Below are positions 9,150 to 18,188 of a stretch of DNA of 64,000 nt, piece by piece. Location: positions 19,507 to 83,506 of the forward strand of contig JAFXMP010000233.1 of NCBI GenBank assembly GCA_017530275.1. Reading direction: 5' to 3'. The notes below the pieces were generated by a model. The model saw only the letters and a list, made by a program, of their open reading frames with translations. It made no database searches and was not told the origin of the DNA. The position numbers were made by a program, and so were the translations under genes. The stretch's first letter is position 1, and every line of letters starts with the position of its first letter. The DNA is from Clostridia bacterium (GTDB lineage: Bacteria > Bacillota_A > Clostridia > Christensenellales > Aristaeellaceae).

Positions 9150-9270
9150 GAAAGAGAGTACAGAGTTAAGAGTTCAGATTTATTTTGATTACAATCGCTG
9201 GAAAGCCGACAAGTTGGAGGACTGTATTCATCTGAACTCTAACCTCTGTACTCTGTACTCTGAACTCTCC
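9150..9270. repeat. Imperfect long inverted repeat in a 208-base gap
   Basis: The left arm (about 9154-9179, GAGAGTACAGAGTTAAGAGT) is complementary to the right arm (about 9230-9268), which itself repeats TCTGTACTCTG and CTGAACTCT. The gap lies between the starts or ends of minus-strand genes, has no T run and no gene. It may be a transcribed hairpin or a repeat remnant. Confidence 0.55.
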
Positions 9271-9299
9271 TTCAGGACTTAAGGTGTTTATCAATGTAT

Positions 9300-10103
9300 T
9301 CAATCGAGGTTCATCCCTGGAAGGGCGGTAACGGTGCGAACGAAAGCGCCGTTCACGTGGCGCATCAGAGCAACCTGTGGGATATTGCGCCGGAAGATAT
9401 GGGTATACATGGTGTTTACGCCCCGTTCCCGCAGCAGGGCCGACGCCGCGCCCAGCAGGTTTTTCGCCATGCCCTGGCGGCGGAAATCGGAACGGGTATA
9501 AATCATCAGCAGCGTGGCGGAACTGCCCGCGCCGGCGAGGATGCATTCACTGACGGGCTGGCCGTTGCGGTAAAAACCTAAAGCCATAAAGTGCTGCTGC
9601 TGCTGCCATAATTGCAGGTTATCCCGGGTCAAAGGCTGGATACGCTGGACGTTCACCCGGTTCAGGAAAGCGTTCTGGCTTGCTTCGTCCTGGAGAGGAA
9701 CGGACGCGAATTCCAGGCCCATTGGAGCCTGAGGAATCCCGGCGGGCGGAAGAAAACGGAACATATCCTCTCCATCGTCGTTGCGCAGGCCGCATGATTC
9801 ATAAAACCGAATCATTTCCAGATTATCCGGCGGCACCTGAGCATACAATCTGGCAGGCAAATCAGGATTCTGGGCTTTCAACTGATAAGCTCGTGCCAAA
9901 AGTGCCCCGAACATCAGTGCGCGGGCTGACGGCTGGCAATCGATTTGCAGGAACAGATGATTGGGGCGCTCAGGGTACAGTTCGCCCTGATAAAACTGAA
10001 TCACATAGCCAGTGCCCAACTGAATCTGCTGGTCATTAGCGACAAAAAACATGTTTTCAGGCGCGATGCCCTGAAACGCGGATTGCGGGTGGGTAATACG
10101 CAT
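9300..10103 (-). CDS. Protein with two GNAT acetyltransferase domains
   Basis: A 267-residue cytosolic protein. The C-terminal half (about 140-255) is a clear GNAT fold with the acetyl-CoA binding loop YTRSDFRRQGMAKNLLGAA, a good match to the RxxGxG/A motif. The N-terminal half (about 20-115) has the same layout (LFLQIDCQPSARALMFGALL, then NLEMIRFYESCGLR, typical of the GNAT end) but a much weaker CoA loop, so it is probably a degenerate first domain. The start follows AGGGGAAA. Substrate is unknown. It is 44 bases downstream of the GMP-synthase-like gene and may share its transcript. Confidence 0.8.
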   Translation of the reverse strand: MRITHPQSAFQGIAPENMFFVANDQQIQLGTGYVIQFYQGELYPERPNHLFLQIDCQPSARALMFGALLARAYQLKAQNPDLPARLYAQVPPDNLEMIRFYESCGLRNDDGEDMFRFLPPAGIPQAPMGLEFASVPLQDEASQNAFLNRVNVQRIQPLTRDNLQLWQQQQHFMALGFYRNGQPVSECILAGAGSSATLLMIYTRSDFRRQGMAKNLLGAASALLRERGVNTMYTHIFRRNIPQVALMRHVNGAFVRTVTALPGMNLD

Positions 10104-10147
10104 AGATTTCCCCTTGCTTCGGTATAATCAATCAATAATGAGCAGTA

Positions 10148-11599
10148 TCATTGCCATTCCACATCGGAAAGAGTGTTCACGGGGGTCAGATCGTAGGTGA
10201 CCCTGCATACGGATTTCTGATCCCGCAGGATCAGATCGGTCACGTTTTCCATCACGTCATAGGGCAGGCGCGCAGCATACGAGGGGCTTCTGCCCGTGGC
10301 GTTCACGGCGCGCAGGCAAATGATGGATTTTTCTTCGCGTCCGGGCATGGGACTCAGTATCGCAAAGTATTGCCACAGCCGTTTGGCAGCGTTGGACCTA
10401 AGCAGCTCGCCCCGGAAAAGAGCGTCTGCCGCCCGCAGGGTGTCAAGCCTTTCCTTCGTCACTTCACCTAAAATGCGCAGGGCCAGGCCGCTGCCGGGGA
10501 AGGGCTGGCGGGAAAGCAAATCAGCGGGAATATCCAGATAATCGGCGATCCGGCGAATTTCATCCTTGAACAATTCCCGCACCGGTTCGATCACCGGCAC
10601 CGTTTCGCCCAGCGCGGGATTCAGCGGCCCGCCGCCGAACATGATATCATGGCAACTGGTGCCGCGGATCAGGGCGGCGATCGGACCCAATTTTTGTTCT
10701 TCCTGACGCAGGATGGACTGAATCAAACGGATGATGACGCGGCGCTTTTCCGCGGCGGTTTTTATTCCCTGCAGGGCTTCCAGGAACTGGTCCTGGGCGG
10801 AAATGCGGGTAATATCCATGCCGACGGTGTCCCGGTAATAGGCAAGAAAAATGTCGCTTTCCCGCTCCCGCAGCAGACCGGTATCCACGAAGATGCATTT
10901 TAGCTGCTTTCCCAGCGCTTTATACGCCAGCAGTGCACTGACGCCGCTGCCCAGCCCGCCGGTCATGGCACATACCGCGACGCCGCCGCCAACGATCCGC
11001 CGGATTTCTTCCACCGCCCGGGAAACGAAAGCCTCGTCATCCCACCAGGTGGTGCATCCGCAGATATTCATGGCGAAATTGCGCAGGATCAGGGAGCTTT
11101 CCGGATCGTTCTGCTCGATCCGCAGCTGCATGCCGTACAGCGGCAGGCTTTCGTGCACAAAACCGATGACGGTTTCCTGCGCGGTTGCCAGGGGGCGAAT
11201 CTTCGGAGGAAGACGGAATTCCCGCGCACAGGGCAGCAGCCTTTCTCCGCTTTCCAGACCGTTCAGCAGAGGATCGGCGGCATAGTTCAAGGGCATCACC
11301 GCGCCTTGGAACACGATATCGCCCACCTCGCCCTCCAGCATGGACAGTAAAAGCCCAGCGGCGTCGCCCAGGGCAAGCACTGGAATATCGGAAGCAGGGA
11401 TACGGCTGTCCAGCCCCTCGGGGCTTTGACCAGACGCGCTACCTGCCAGCAGCAGCCCCAGTGGTTCCTGGGCCTGAATATCCTCCAGGGAAATGTTTCC
11501 CGGCACGATTTTGCAGAAAATCCTCTCCGAACGCAGCTTCTTTGTTACGGTCCGGCTGGCGTCATCGTCAAAATTCAGCACAAGCAGCATATCGCGCAT
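10148..11599 (-). CDS. GMP-synthase-like protein with degenerate active sites
   Basis: A 483-residue protein laid out like GuaA: glutaminase-like domain (about 1-175), the NICGC junction (178-182), an ATP-pyrophosphatase-like domain (about 185-350), and the GuaA dimerisation tail (RQPFPGSGLALRILGEV at 364-380; RVTYDLTP... ending VEWQ). Yet the catalytic positions are altered. The glutaminase Cys motif (normally GICYG) reads LGDAAG near 77-82. The catalytic His-Glu motif (normally FHPE) reads LRIE near 159-162. The PP-loop SGGVDSS reads TGGLGSG at 213-219. The conserved KSHHN region is FGGGPLNP near 321-328. I therefore do not expect ordinary GMP synthesis. The reading frame is intact, which argues against a pseudogene. 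GGAG lies nine bases before the start. Function unknown. Confidence 0.8.
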   Translation of the reverse strand: MRDMLLVLNFDDDASRTVTKKLRSERIFCKIVPGNISLEDIQAQEPLGLLLAGSASGQSPEGLDSRIPASDIPVLALGDAAGLLLSMLEGEVGDIVFQGAVMPLNYAADPLLNGLESGERLLPCAREFRLPPKIRPLATAQETVIGFVHESLPLYGMQLRIEQNDPESSLILRNFAMNICGCTTWWDDEAFVSRAVEEIRRIVGGGVAVCAMTGGLGSGVSALLAYKALGKQLKCIFVDTGLLRERESDIFLAYYRDTVGMDITRISAQDQFLEALQGIKTAAEKRRVIIRLIQSILRQEEQKLGPIAALIRGTSCHDIMFGGGPLNPALGETVPVIEPVRELFKDEIRRIADYLDIPADLLSRQPFPGSGLALRILGEVTKERLDTLRAADALFRGELLRSNAAKRLWQYFAILSPMPGREEKSIICLRAVNATGRSPSYAARLPYDVMENVTDLILRDQKSVCRVTYDLTPVNTLSDVEWQ

Positions 11600-11706
11600 G
11601 GCTGCTCACTCCTTCACAGACACAATGAAATGAAACCAATGAATTATTTCTATTCGACGCGGCACAGGAAAAATCCTGCACAGCGGAAGCTCTGCGCTTT
11701 TACTTG

Positions 11707-12642
11707 CTACTTGCCAAGCCCTTCGATCATACGCCGCAGCGCCAGGCGCGTTTCCAGGTTAGCGATGCCGTTTTCCTGGATGCCTGCCTGCCGCTGCACA
11801 GTTTTGATGCAATCAGTGGTGATAGCGCCGTACTTGCCGGTGGTATAGCGTTCCTCCAGCAGCCCAGCCTGCACCAGTTCCTTTTGCAGTTCCACCACTT
11901 TGGGGCCGTCGCAGCCGAATTTCAGCGTCATATCGGCCAGATCAAATACTGTGCCATAACCCAGGATACGCCAGTAATCGATAGCGTAATCGTTGCGTTC
12001 CACGCTTTGGGGAGCGGGTTTGGTGACATTGTTGCCTTCGATCACGTGAAGCCTTACCTTGCCTTCCGCGTCATAGGCGCAGTATTCCACCATGGCCACG
12101 TGGCTGGTGTCGCTGCTGGCGTTATCGGTGAGAAACACCCAATCCCCCGGCTGGGGAATGTAGCTGTTTTTTTCAATGGGCAAACCGGTGTCCCGCCACC
12201 ACTGGCTGCCGTAGCCCGGCAGGGTGCCTGTGCGGGCGATATAGCGGCCCTGGGATATGAACCAGTCGCGGCCCACGTTCGTACCGCTGTAATTCGGATA
12301 TATCTTGTTCAGCAGTTTTGTGCCATGAAGCCTGTCCACTTGATTCACGCACCAGCATTGAAATTCCGCGCACCATTCGGCAGTGGGATAACCAGCCCAG
12401 GTACCGTATTTGGTCACGCCGCTGCGTTCCTCCGTATAACCGATTTCACCCCGGGCTGCGTCCAGCAGCCACAGCACGTAGTCATGCACAGGGTAAGCTG
12501 GGGAAATCAGCGCTTCTCCCTCCAGCAGTGTGATTCCGGCTTGGTAAGCGGAAAAGCCGTCTTCTCCCTTTTCAGCCAGTGCTGGAGAAAGGAAAAGGGA
12601 AACACACAGGAGAAAAGAAAGAAACATGGTTGATTTGCGCAT
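11707..12642 (-). CDS. Secreted CHAP-domain cell-wall hydrolase with peptidoglycan-binding domain
   Basis: A 311-residue exported protein. The first 24 residues form a signal peptide (MRKSTMFLSFLLCVSLFLSP, cut after ALA). A CHAP-type cysteine amidase/endopeptidase domain follows (about 50-220), with the catalytic Cys in EWCAEFQCW and His in SDTSHVAMVEY. The end (about 240-305) is a PG_binding_1-type domain (GCDGPKVVELQKELVQAG, KYGAITTDCIKTVQ). The start at 12642 is chosen because GGAGG lies just upstream and it begins the signal peptide; the frame extends a further 50 codons into the neighbouring gene without support. It is 61 bases downstream of the giant surface-protein gene and probably cotranscribed; the two likely act together in wall turnover. 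Confidence 0.88.
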   Translation of the reverse strand: MRKSTMFLSFLLCVSLFLSPALAEKGEDGFSAYQAGITLLEGEALISPAYPVHDYVLWLLDAARGEIGYTEERSGVTKYGTWAGYPTAEWCAEFQCWCVNQVDRLHGTKLLNKIYPNYSGTNVGRDWFISQGRYIARTGTLPGYGSQWWRDTGLPIEKNSYIPQPGDWVFLTDNASSDTSHVAMVEYCAYDAEGKVRLHVIEGNNVTKPAPQSVERNDYAIDYWRILGYGTVFDLADMTLKFGCDGPKVVELQKELVQAGLLEERYTTGKYGAITTDCIKTVQRQAGIQENGIANLETRLALRRMIEGLGK

Positions 12643-12703
12643 CGTTTTTTCCTCCGTTTTGATGGAAACGGGGCCGGAAGACTGGCTTCCAGCCCCGAAG
12701 AGA

Positions 12704-15700
12704 TCATGCGTCGGGGTTGTTGTCGTCATACAGAGCCTTGTTACGTTCAGTACGGCGAACCCGCTGTCTGGCTGGGGAAGGCGTTTCTTCAATGGCCTCG
12801 GAAGGCGATCCTTTTATCTCCGGCTGTGCGTCTTTGATTTGCAGATCCAGGCGCTTGGTATTGGGATCCACCGAGCCAGGGCTGAAGGATTGTATGTCCT
12901 GCGTCGTCGCATGCAGCCCGCCGTTGTTCACATCCTCCGTTTTTTGCTGGGTTGCGGAGGAACTGTAAACCCGGGACGATTGAGAGGACTGATATGTATT
13001 GGTATCCTGCCGGGGAGGCTGATAAGCTCTGGTAGCCTGCTGCACGGGCTGATAGGATTTGGTTTCGCTACCGGCGGCCTGCTGCGGCGCGGCGACAGGA
13101 CGGTAAACGCTGGTGCCCTGGGAGACATTCCGCGCAGGCATTGGGGCCCCGCTCTGCGGGGGCATGAAAGGCGCGCTTTGATTGGGGTATACGGGCCGCG
13201 CCTGATTCTGACCGGGATTGTTCTGCGCTGCGCGCATTTGAGGCTGGGCAGCGGCGCTGCGGGCTGCACGGGCCTGCTGTGCGCGGTATGCCTGCCTGCG
13301 CTTTTCATTCTGACGGTGAACGGTATAGGCGTAATACGCGCCGCCGCTGCCTACAACAGCCAGTCCCAACAGTACCCAGGGCCAGGGCGAACCTGCCTGC
13401 TGTGTGGCGTTAGGCTGGATCATATGATCCTGAGGGATGACCGGGGCGATTTCAGGCGTTGGGGTAGGCGTGGGCGTAGGAGTAGGGGCAGGCGTTTCAG
13501 TATTCAGCCTTTCCAGATCCGGCGTGGGCGTAGCGAACGGATTGAAAGGCTCATAGGAAGCCGACAGGGCCGGATTCTGCCACACCGTCTTGTTGTAATC
13601 CTCAACGGGCTGGATCTGGCCGGTGGTCACGCCGGACGTGGTGCTGTTGCTGTTGGCGTTCAGGTATTCGCTGCTCTGCAGGAATTCGGAGAGCTCGCCC
13701 AGCGTGAGCACATGGAAATAATCGCTGCGGATATAGCCTTCGTTGCCGCCCTGGCTGACGTGGTACCAGGTGCCTTCATCATTGGTCACGCTGCCCAATA
13801 CCAGGGCAAAGGCGTAATTATCCAGCAGACGGATGGCGTTGCTGTTTTTGATTGTGGGCTCGGAACGCAGGTTTACGCGGCCGCTGGTGCTCTGCACATG
13901 ACCGTAACTGCTCAAGCTGCTGTCGGTCACAGGTTCGGGTGTGAGCATAGGCGCGGCGGAGGGGGTGGGCGTTCCGGCGGAGAGGGTTTCCTGATAGACC
14001 AGGGTTTCCTCTTGGCTCATCATGCGCAGCTGATCCTGTCGGATGTAACCCCACATGCCGTTGTACTGCACCAGATGCCAGGCGGCGCCGCCTGCGTATT
14101 GCTGACCGTGCACCTGTGCTACAGCCATATAAGGCAGCAGGGCAATGATTTCGCCATTGGTATCCGGGAAATTGCGCATGGGCACGCCGTCGCCCAGGGT
14201 CATGGCCAAGCCTTCGGTTTGTTCCGGTATAGCGGCGGTGGGGGCAGGGGTTGGCTGCAGTTGTTCCAGATAGGGCCGCGCTTCTTCGCCGGTGATCTGC
14301 ATCAGCGAGGACTGAAGGATGAAGCCCAGATTTCCGCTCTTCAGTACCTGAACGGAATCCCACGCTACGCCGTCTACATACGTTTCACCATTGACAAGCA
14401 TCAGCGTTTGAGGCGGCAGCATTTCCAGAATGGTATCATCCGTTTGGCTGACGCCGGTGCGCAGGGCTACTTGTGTTTTTGTGAGCGCATACCCCCGATA
14501 AGGCGAAGGCGTTTCGGTAGGCGCTGCGCTGATTTCCGGGGTTGGCATATCGGTAGGCTGCCAAACAGGCTCCTCTGTGGCCGGTTCAGGCGTTTCCGTA
14601 GGCGTTTCTGTGGGGAGCGGTGTAGGTTCTGCGGTAGGCGCGGTCACGGTCTGTGTGGGCATGGGGGAAGCGAGCTGCGCCTGAATTGCGGCGCTGTCAG
14701 CCTCGCTGGCTACCTGTATATAGTCGGCCATCACATAACCGTCTGTGCCGTTGCACCGCACGGCATACCATTTTTCGCCGTTGACGGTTTGTGAAGTGTA
14801 GATCCATACCCGGGTATTCTTTTTTAGCTCGTCGATCTTGACCGCGCTTCGGTCGGGATTTTTGCGGAAATTTACGGAATTGATGGTGACGCCCCAGCGG
14901 TCGATCACCATGCCGTCGGGGATTTCTGTGGGCATGGGGGTGGGTTCCTGGGTGGGTGCGAGGGTATAGTTAAACAGGGCGGCGATTTCTGCTTCATTCA
15001 GGAACCGCACCACAGTTTCGCTCATATAGCCCGTCATGCCGTTGATTTCCACGGAATACCAAATCTTGCCTTCGCTGTTGACCACTTGGCCCAGCACGTG
15101 CCCCAGATTGCTGCTGCTAACCAAGCTTATGATGTTATCATCGGCGGTCGTGGGCGTGGAACGCAGGCGGATGGCCGTGCCGGTGGGATAGAAATAGGCG
15201 TCCATTGGCGCGTCATAGGCCGGAATCTGAGGTTCAGGCGTTGCTGTCGCAACGGATATGTACAGGAAAGCCACTTCGGCGGGGGCCAACTGCCCATCCG
15301 CATTCAGTACCACAATGGCGCTGCTTTCACCGATGAGCGCATAGTTTTCCTCCAGGTCCAAGGGCCTGGCGTCCACGGTATTGGTTCCCACGTAGCACAT
15401 CTGCTGCTGAGGGGAGGCGATATCCCGCCCGGTGGTCGCGTCCTGATAACGGATGGTCACATAGGCGTTGATCTCGTTGCGGAACTGGAAAATCACCTCC
15501 GCTGGCGCGGCAAGCCCGTTTTCATCCACGGTGACATAAACAACGGCGTCGGAGGCCAATTCGTAGCCCAGGGCACTGTCTACCTGCCTCCAGTCCACTT
15601 CCACCTTGTTTTCCTGCCCTTCCACGCAGGTGGCGGAATAGAAATAGAACACTTCTTCCGAGGGAGAAATATATTTTACATTTACGAGCGCAACCTTGGG

Positions 15701-17986
15701 AGCGGGAGGCTCAATCGTCAGGCGGTAGGTGAAATAGATTTCGGCGGGATTGGGGCCGTTTTCGTCAACATGCACCAGCACGCTCTGAGGTCCGTCGGGC
15801 TGACAGTCGGCCTTCAGGTCCACCGGTGCGGCGCTGATTTCGGTATCGCCCAGGCCACACCAAACCTGACCGGGAGAAGCGACGTCCAGGCCATCCGGAT
15901 CCACATAGCGCACGGGCACCATCACAGGAGCCGGGGTTTCAGTGGGATCGGGCAGGGGGGTCGGCTCCGGGGTCGGCTCGACCGTGGGTTCAGGCGTAGG
16001 TTCCGGGGTGGGTTCTGGGGTGGGCTCAGGCGTAGGTTCAACGTATTGATACAGGAAAATGATTTCTGTTCTGTCTGCTTCTCCAGCGGCATTTACCGTG
16101 ACGAACACCGTGGGATCGCCAAGCAGCACGTAATCAGGAAGCAGATTCTCCGGCCGCGCAGTGATGGATGTAACAGCGTCGGCGGGCAGTGTAGCCGTTC
16201 CGCTCAAGGCCACGTCAGCGCCTGTTTCCGCGTCGCGGTACACTACGGGCAGGGTCACGGGTTCAGCCTGTACATATTCATAGACAAAGGTAATTTCATT
16301 CGGGTGCGCTCCGTCTGCGTCGATGGTCACGTTCTGGAAATCAGGCGCACCGGCAATCAGATAATATCTTTCGGGCAGATTGACGGGCTGGGGAAAAACC
16401 GCATAATCGCCGCCCTGGAATACCTGAACCGTATCGTCGGCGATGGGCATTCCCTGGGCGTCGGTGTAATGGACGGTCACGGCGGCGGGCTTTACAGCGC
16501 GCTGGAAGGTGAAGGTCGCCTCGCTGATGCTGCCGCCCTGGAGATTCACCGTCAGGGGATAGAAGGAAGGCTGCGCCGCCTGATAATCCTCCATGGAAAT
16601 CTGAGCGGCAGGGTAAATCTGATGCTCCCCTTCGCCGAAGGTAAGCACATCGGCAGGCGCAATGGGTTCGCCCCGTTCATTTACGTAATGCAGCGTTACA
16701 TCCACCGGCTGCACCACACGGCGGCAGGTAAAGGTGATATCCGCGGGGGATGCGCCGTCGGCGGTGACGATGACCTCATAAAACGCTGGCGCTGCGGGCA
16801 TATACAGATCGGATGGAAGGTCGGCAGCGGGGTATACGATATTGGAACCGGGCTGCATGGTCTGGGTCATATCGCCATAGATCATGCTGCCTTCCTCATC
16901 CACATAGTGGATGGTGATGTCTGCGGGAAGCACTTCCCTGGAATAATGGAAGGTGATCTCGCTGGGCACAGCGCCCTCCAGGGTGATATCTACATTCTGT
17001 GTGTCGGAACCGTTCACTGTGTAATGCGCGATGGCTTCGGCCTGCACAGTATGGCTGCCGCTATCCAGCGTGTATTGAGCGTCGGGCAGCAGGGAAAAGC
17101 CGTTTTCATCCACATAATGCACGGTGACAACGGCAGGGGAGATGTATCGGGTATAGGTAAAGGTGATTTCTTGCGGTGTGGCGCCGTTTTCATCCACAGT
17201 AACAATGTACGACGAATTGCCGGTGAGCACATACTGGTCTATGGGAGCAGGGTTCACTTGATGCTGCCCCATATCATAGGTATAAGTCATATCGCTGATC
17301 AGGGGATAGCCGTTTTCATCCAAATAATGCACGGTCACGCTGCCGGTGATGACGCGGCGGGTGTAATAAAATGTGATGTCTGCGGGGGAAGCGCCGGCGG
17401 CATCTGCCCATACGGTATAGGCGCTTTGACCTTGCACGTCGTAACCATCCACGGGGAGGGCTGAAATTTCCGATGCGCCTTCCGATAAGGTATAGCTCTG
17501 ATCCGGCAGCAGCGTTTGATTGTATTCATCGATATAATGAACAGTGACTTTCGCGGAACTGCTTACAGGCGTTTGGGAGAGCGGTTGGGAAGAAAGATAC
17601 AGCGAATAAACCGCCTGCATTTGACCGGCCGCGTCACAGCCGATAATTTCCACCCAGGGCCCGTCCAGCGTGCCCATGGCGTCCGCCGCATTTTTCAGGT
17701 ATTCTCCCTGGCCGGGCAGAAAAAAAGCCAGACTGCCGCTCAGATCGCTGATATTCAGCGTCAGTCCCGTGAAGGGAGCGTCCCAGGGCAGGGTGAGCCA
17801 GAACCGTGTCTCGTCCGGATCAGAAGTCACGGGCACGGCAGGGTCGCTTACGTGCACCGTGCCCACCGCGTCCATCCACTGTACGGAAATACTGATGTCC
17901 TGGGCGAAGGCAGCCAGTCCGTCAAAAGGCAGCAGCAGGCAGAAAAGAATGAGGGCAAGAGAGAAAAAACGGATGATCCCTTTCAT
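12704..17986 (-). CDS. Giant surface protein with MucBP-like repeats and SH3 domains
   Basis: A 1760-residue protein. A signal peptide (about 1-28) is followed by ten repeats of about 65-70 residues, most opening VTVHYVDENG-like and closing EITFxYxR, resembling MucBP-type adhesin modules. A Pro-Thr-Glu linker (PEPTPEPT runs) lies between repeats seven and eight. Five SH3b domains separated by PT-rich linkers come next (openings such as AIRLRSTPT, SVNFRKNPD, RVNLRSEPT), likely binding peptidoglycan. A single membrane span (WPWVLLGLAVVGSGGAYYAY) near 1535-1555 is followed by about 205 Gln/Ala/Ser-rich residues with YQP repeats, placed in the cytoplasm by positive charges after the span. There is no LPXTG motif. 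A consensus promoter lies upstream; the CHAP hydrolase gene follows. Ligand unknown. Confidence 0.85.
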   Translation of the reverse strand: MKGIIRFFSLALILFCLLLPFDGLAAFAQDISISVQWMDAVGTVHVSDPAVPVTSDPDETRFWLTLPWDAPFTGLTLNISDLSGSLAFFLPGQGEYLKNAADAMGTLDGPWVEIIGCDAAGQMQAVYSLYLSSQPLSQTPVSSSAKVTVHYIDEYNQTLLPDQSYTLSEGASEISALPVDGYDVQGQSAYTVWADAAGASPADITFYYTRRVITGSVTVHYLDENGYPLISDMTYTYDMGQHQVNPAPIDQYVLTGNSSYIVTVDENGATPQEITFTYTRYISPAVVTVHYVDENGFSLLPDAQYTLDSGSHTVQAEAIAHYTVNGSDTQNVDITLEGAVPSEITFHYSREVLPADITIHYVDEEGSMIYGDMTQTMQPGSNIVYPAADLPSDLYMPAAPAFYEVIVTADGASPADITFTCRRVVQPVDVTLHYVNERGEPIAPADVLTFGEGEHQIYPAAQISMEDYQAAQPSFYPLTVNLQGGSISEATFTFQRAVKPAAVTVHYTDAQGMPIADDTVQVFQGGDYAVFPQPVNLPERYYLIAGAPDFQNVTIDADGAHPNEITFVYEYVQAEPVTLPVVYRDAETGADVALSGTATLPADAVTSITARPENLLPDYVLLGDPTVFVTVNAAGEADRTEIIFLYQYVEPTPEPTPEPTPEPTPEPTVEPTPEPTPLPDPTETPAPVMVPVRYVDPDGLDVASPGQVWCGLGDTEISAAPVDLKADCQPDGPQSVLVHVDENGPNPAEIYFTYRLTIEPPAPKVALVNVKYISPSEEVFYFYSATCVEGQENKVEVDWRQVDSALGYELASDAVVYVTVDENGLAAPAEVIFQFRNEINAYVTIRYQDATTGRDIASPQQQMCYVGTNTVDARPLDLEENYALIGESSAIVVLNADGQLAPAEVAFLYISVATATPEPQIPAYDAPMDAYFYPTGTAIRLRSTPTTADDNIISLVSSSNLGHVLGQVVNSEGKIWYSVEINGMTGYMSETVVRFLNEAEIAALFNYTLAPTQEPTPMPTEIPDGMVIDRWGVTINSVNFRKNPDRSAVKIDELKKNTRVWIYTSQTVNGEKWYAVRCNGTDGYVMADYIQVASEADSAAIQAQLASPMPTQTVTAPTAEPTPLPTETPTETPEPATEEPVWQPTDMPTPEISAAPTETPSPYRGYALTKTQVALRTGVSQTDDTILEMLPPQTLMLVNGETYVDGVAWDSVQVLKSGNLGFILQSSLMQITGEEARPYLEQLQPTPAPTAAIPEQTEGLAMTLGDGVPMRNFPDTNGEIIALLPYMAVAQVHGQQYAGGAAWHLVQYNGMWGYIRQDQLRMMSQEETLVYQETLSAGTPTPSAAPMLTPEPVTDSSLSSYGHVQSTSGRVNLRSEPTIKNSNAIRLLDNYAFALVLGSVTNDEGTWYHVSQGGNEGYIRSDYFHVLTLGELSEFLQSSEYLNANSNSTTSGVTTGQIQPVEDYNKTVWQNPALSASYEPFNPFATPTPDLERLNTETPAPTPTPTPTPTPEIAPVIPQDHMIQPNATQQAGSPWPWVLLGLAVVGSGGAYYAYTVHRQNEKRRQAYRAQQARAARSAAAQPQMRAAQNNPGQNQARPVYPNQSAPFMPPQSGAPMPARNVSQGTSVYRPVAAPQQAAGSETKSYQPVQQATRAYQPPRQDTNTYQSSQSSRVYSSSATQQKTEDVNNGGLHATTQDIQSFSPGSVDPNTKRLDLQIKDAQPEIKGSPSEAIEETPSPARQRVRRTERNKALYDDNNPDA

Positions 17987-18044
17987 TATAATGCGATGCC
18001 TCCTTCGGAAATCATCGGTTAAAGGTAATACTTTTTCAATAAAA

Positions 18045-18073
18045 ATTGTATTACAGTTTCAAATTGCTGTCAA
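18045..18073 (-). promoter_or_regulatory. Promoter of the surface-protein operon
   Basis: On the minus strand TTGACA (18073-18068) and TACAAT (18050-18045) are 17 bases apart. The transcript would begin near 18038, some 50 bases before the start codon, with AAGGAGG in between. Confidence 0.85.
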
Positions 18074-18188
18074 TGCTTCTTCTCGCTAAAAAACATGGAA
18101 CAGAGTGCAGATTTCCCCATCCCAGGCAGGATTTGCGCGCCGGATGTGGAATATAGGTATTGGAACATTTGCAACGGAGGATGACAAG

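Noticed and set aside
9166..9546. Minus-strand frame overlapping the end of the double-GNAT gene
   Set aside because: It covers the inverted repeat and a shifted frame of the GNAT gene; no independent evidence.
13430..16060. Repeats in the surface-protein gene as a CRISPR array or tandem DNA repeat
   Set aside because: The repeats are protein-level (Pro-Thr-Glu linkers and MucBP-like modules), of uneven length, without spacers; no cas genes are present.
12626..17464. Two very long open frames on the plus strand opposite the surface-protein gene
   Set aside because: They have no signal of known families, are low in complexity, and arise from the repeated, GC-rich coding strand; the minus-strand protein has clear domains and its own promoter.
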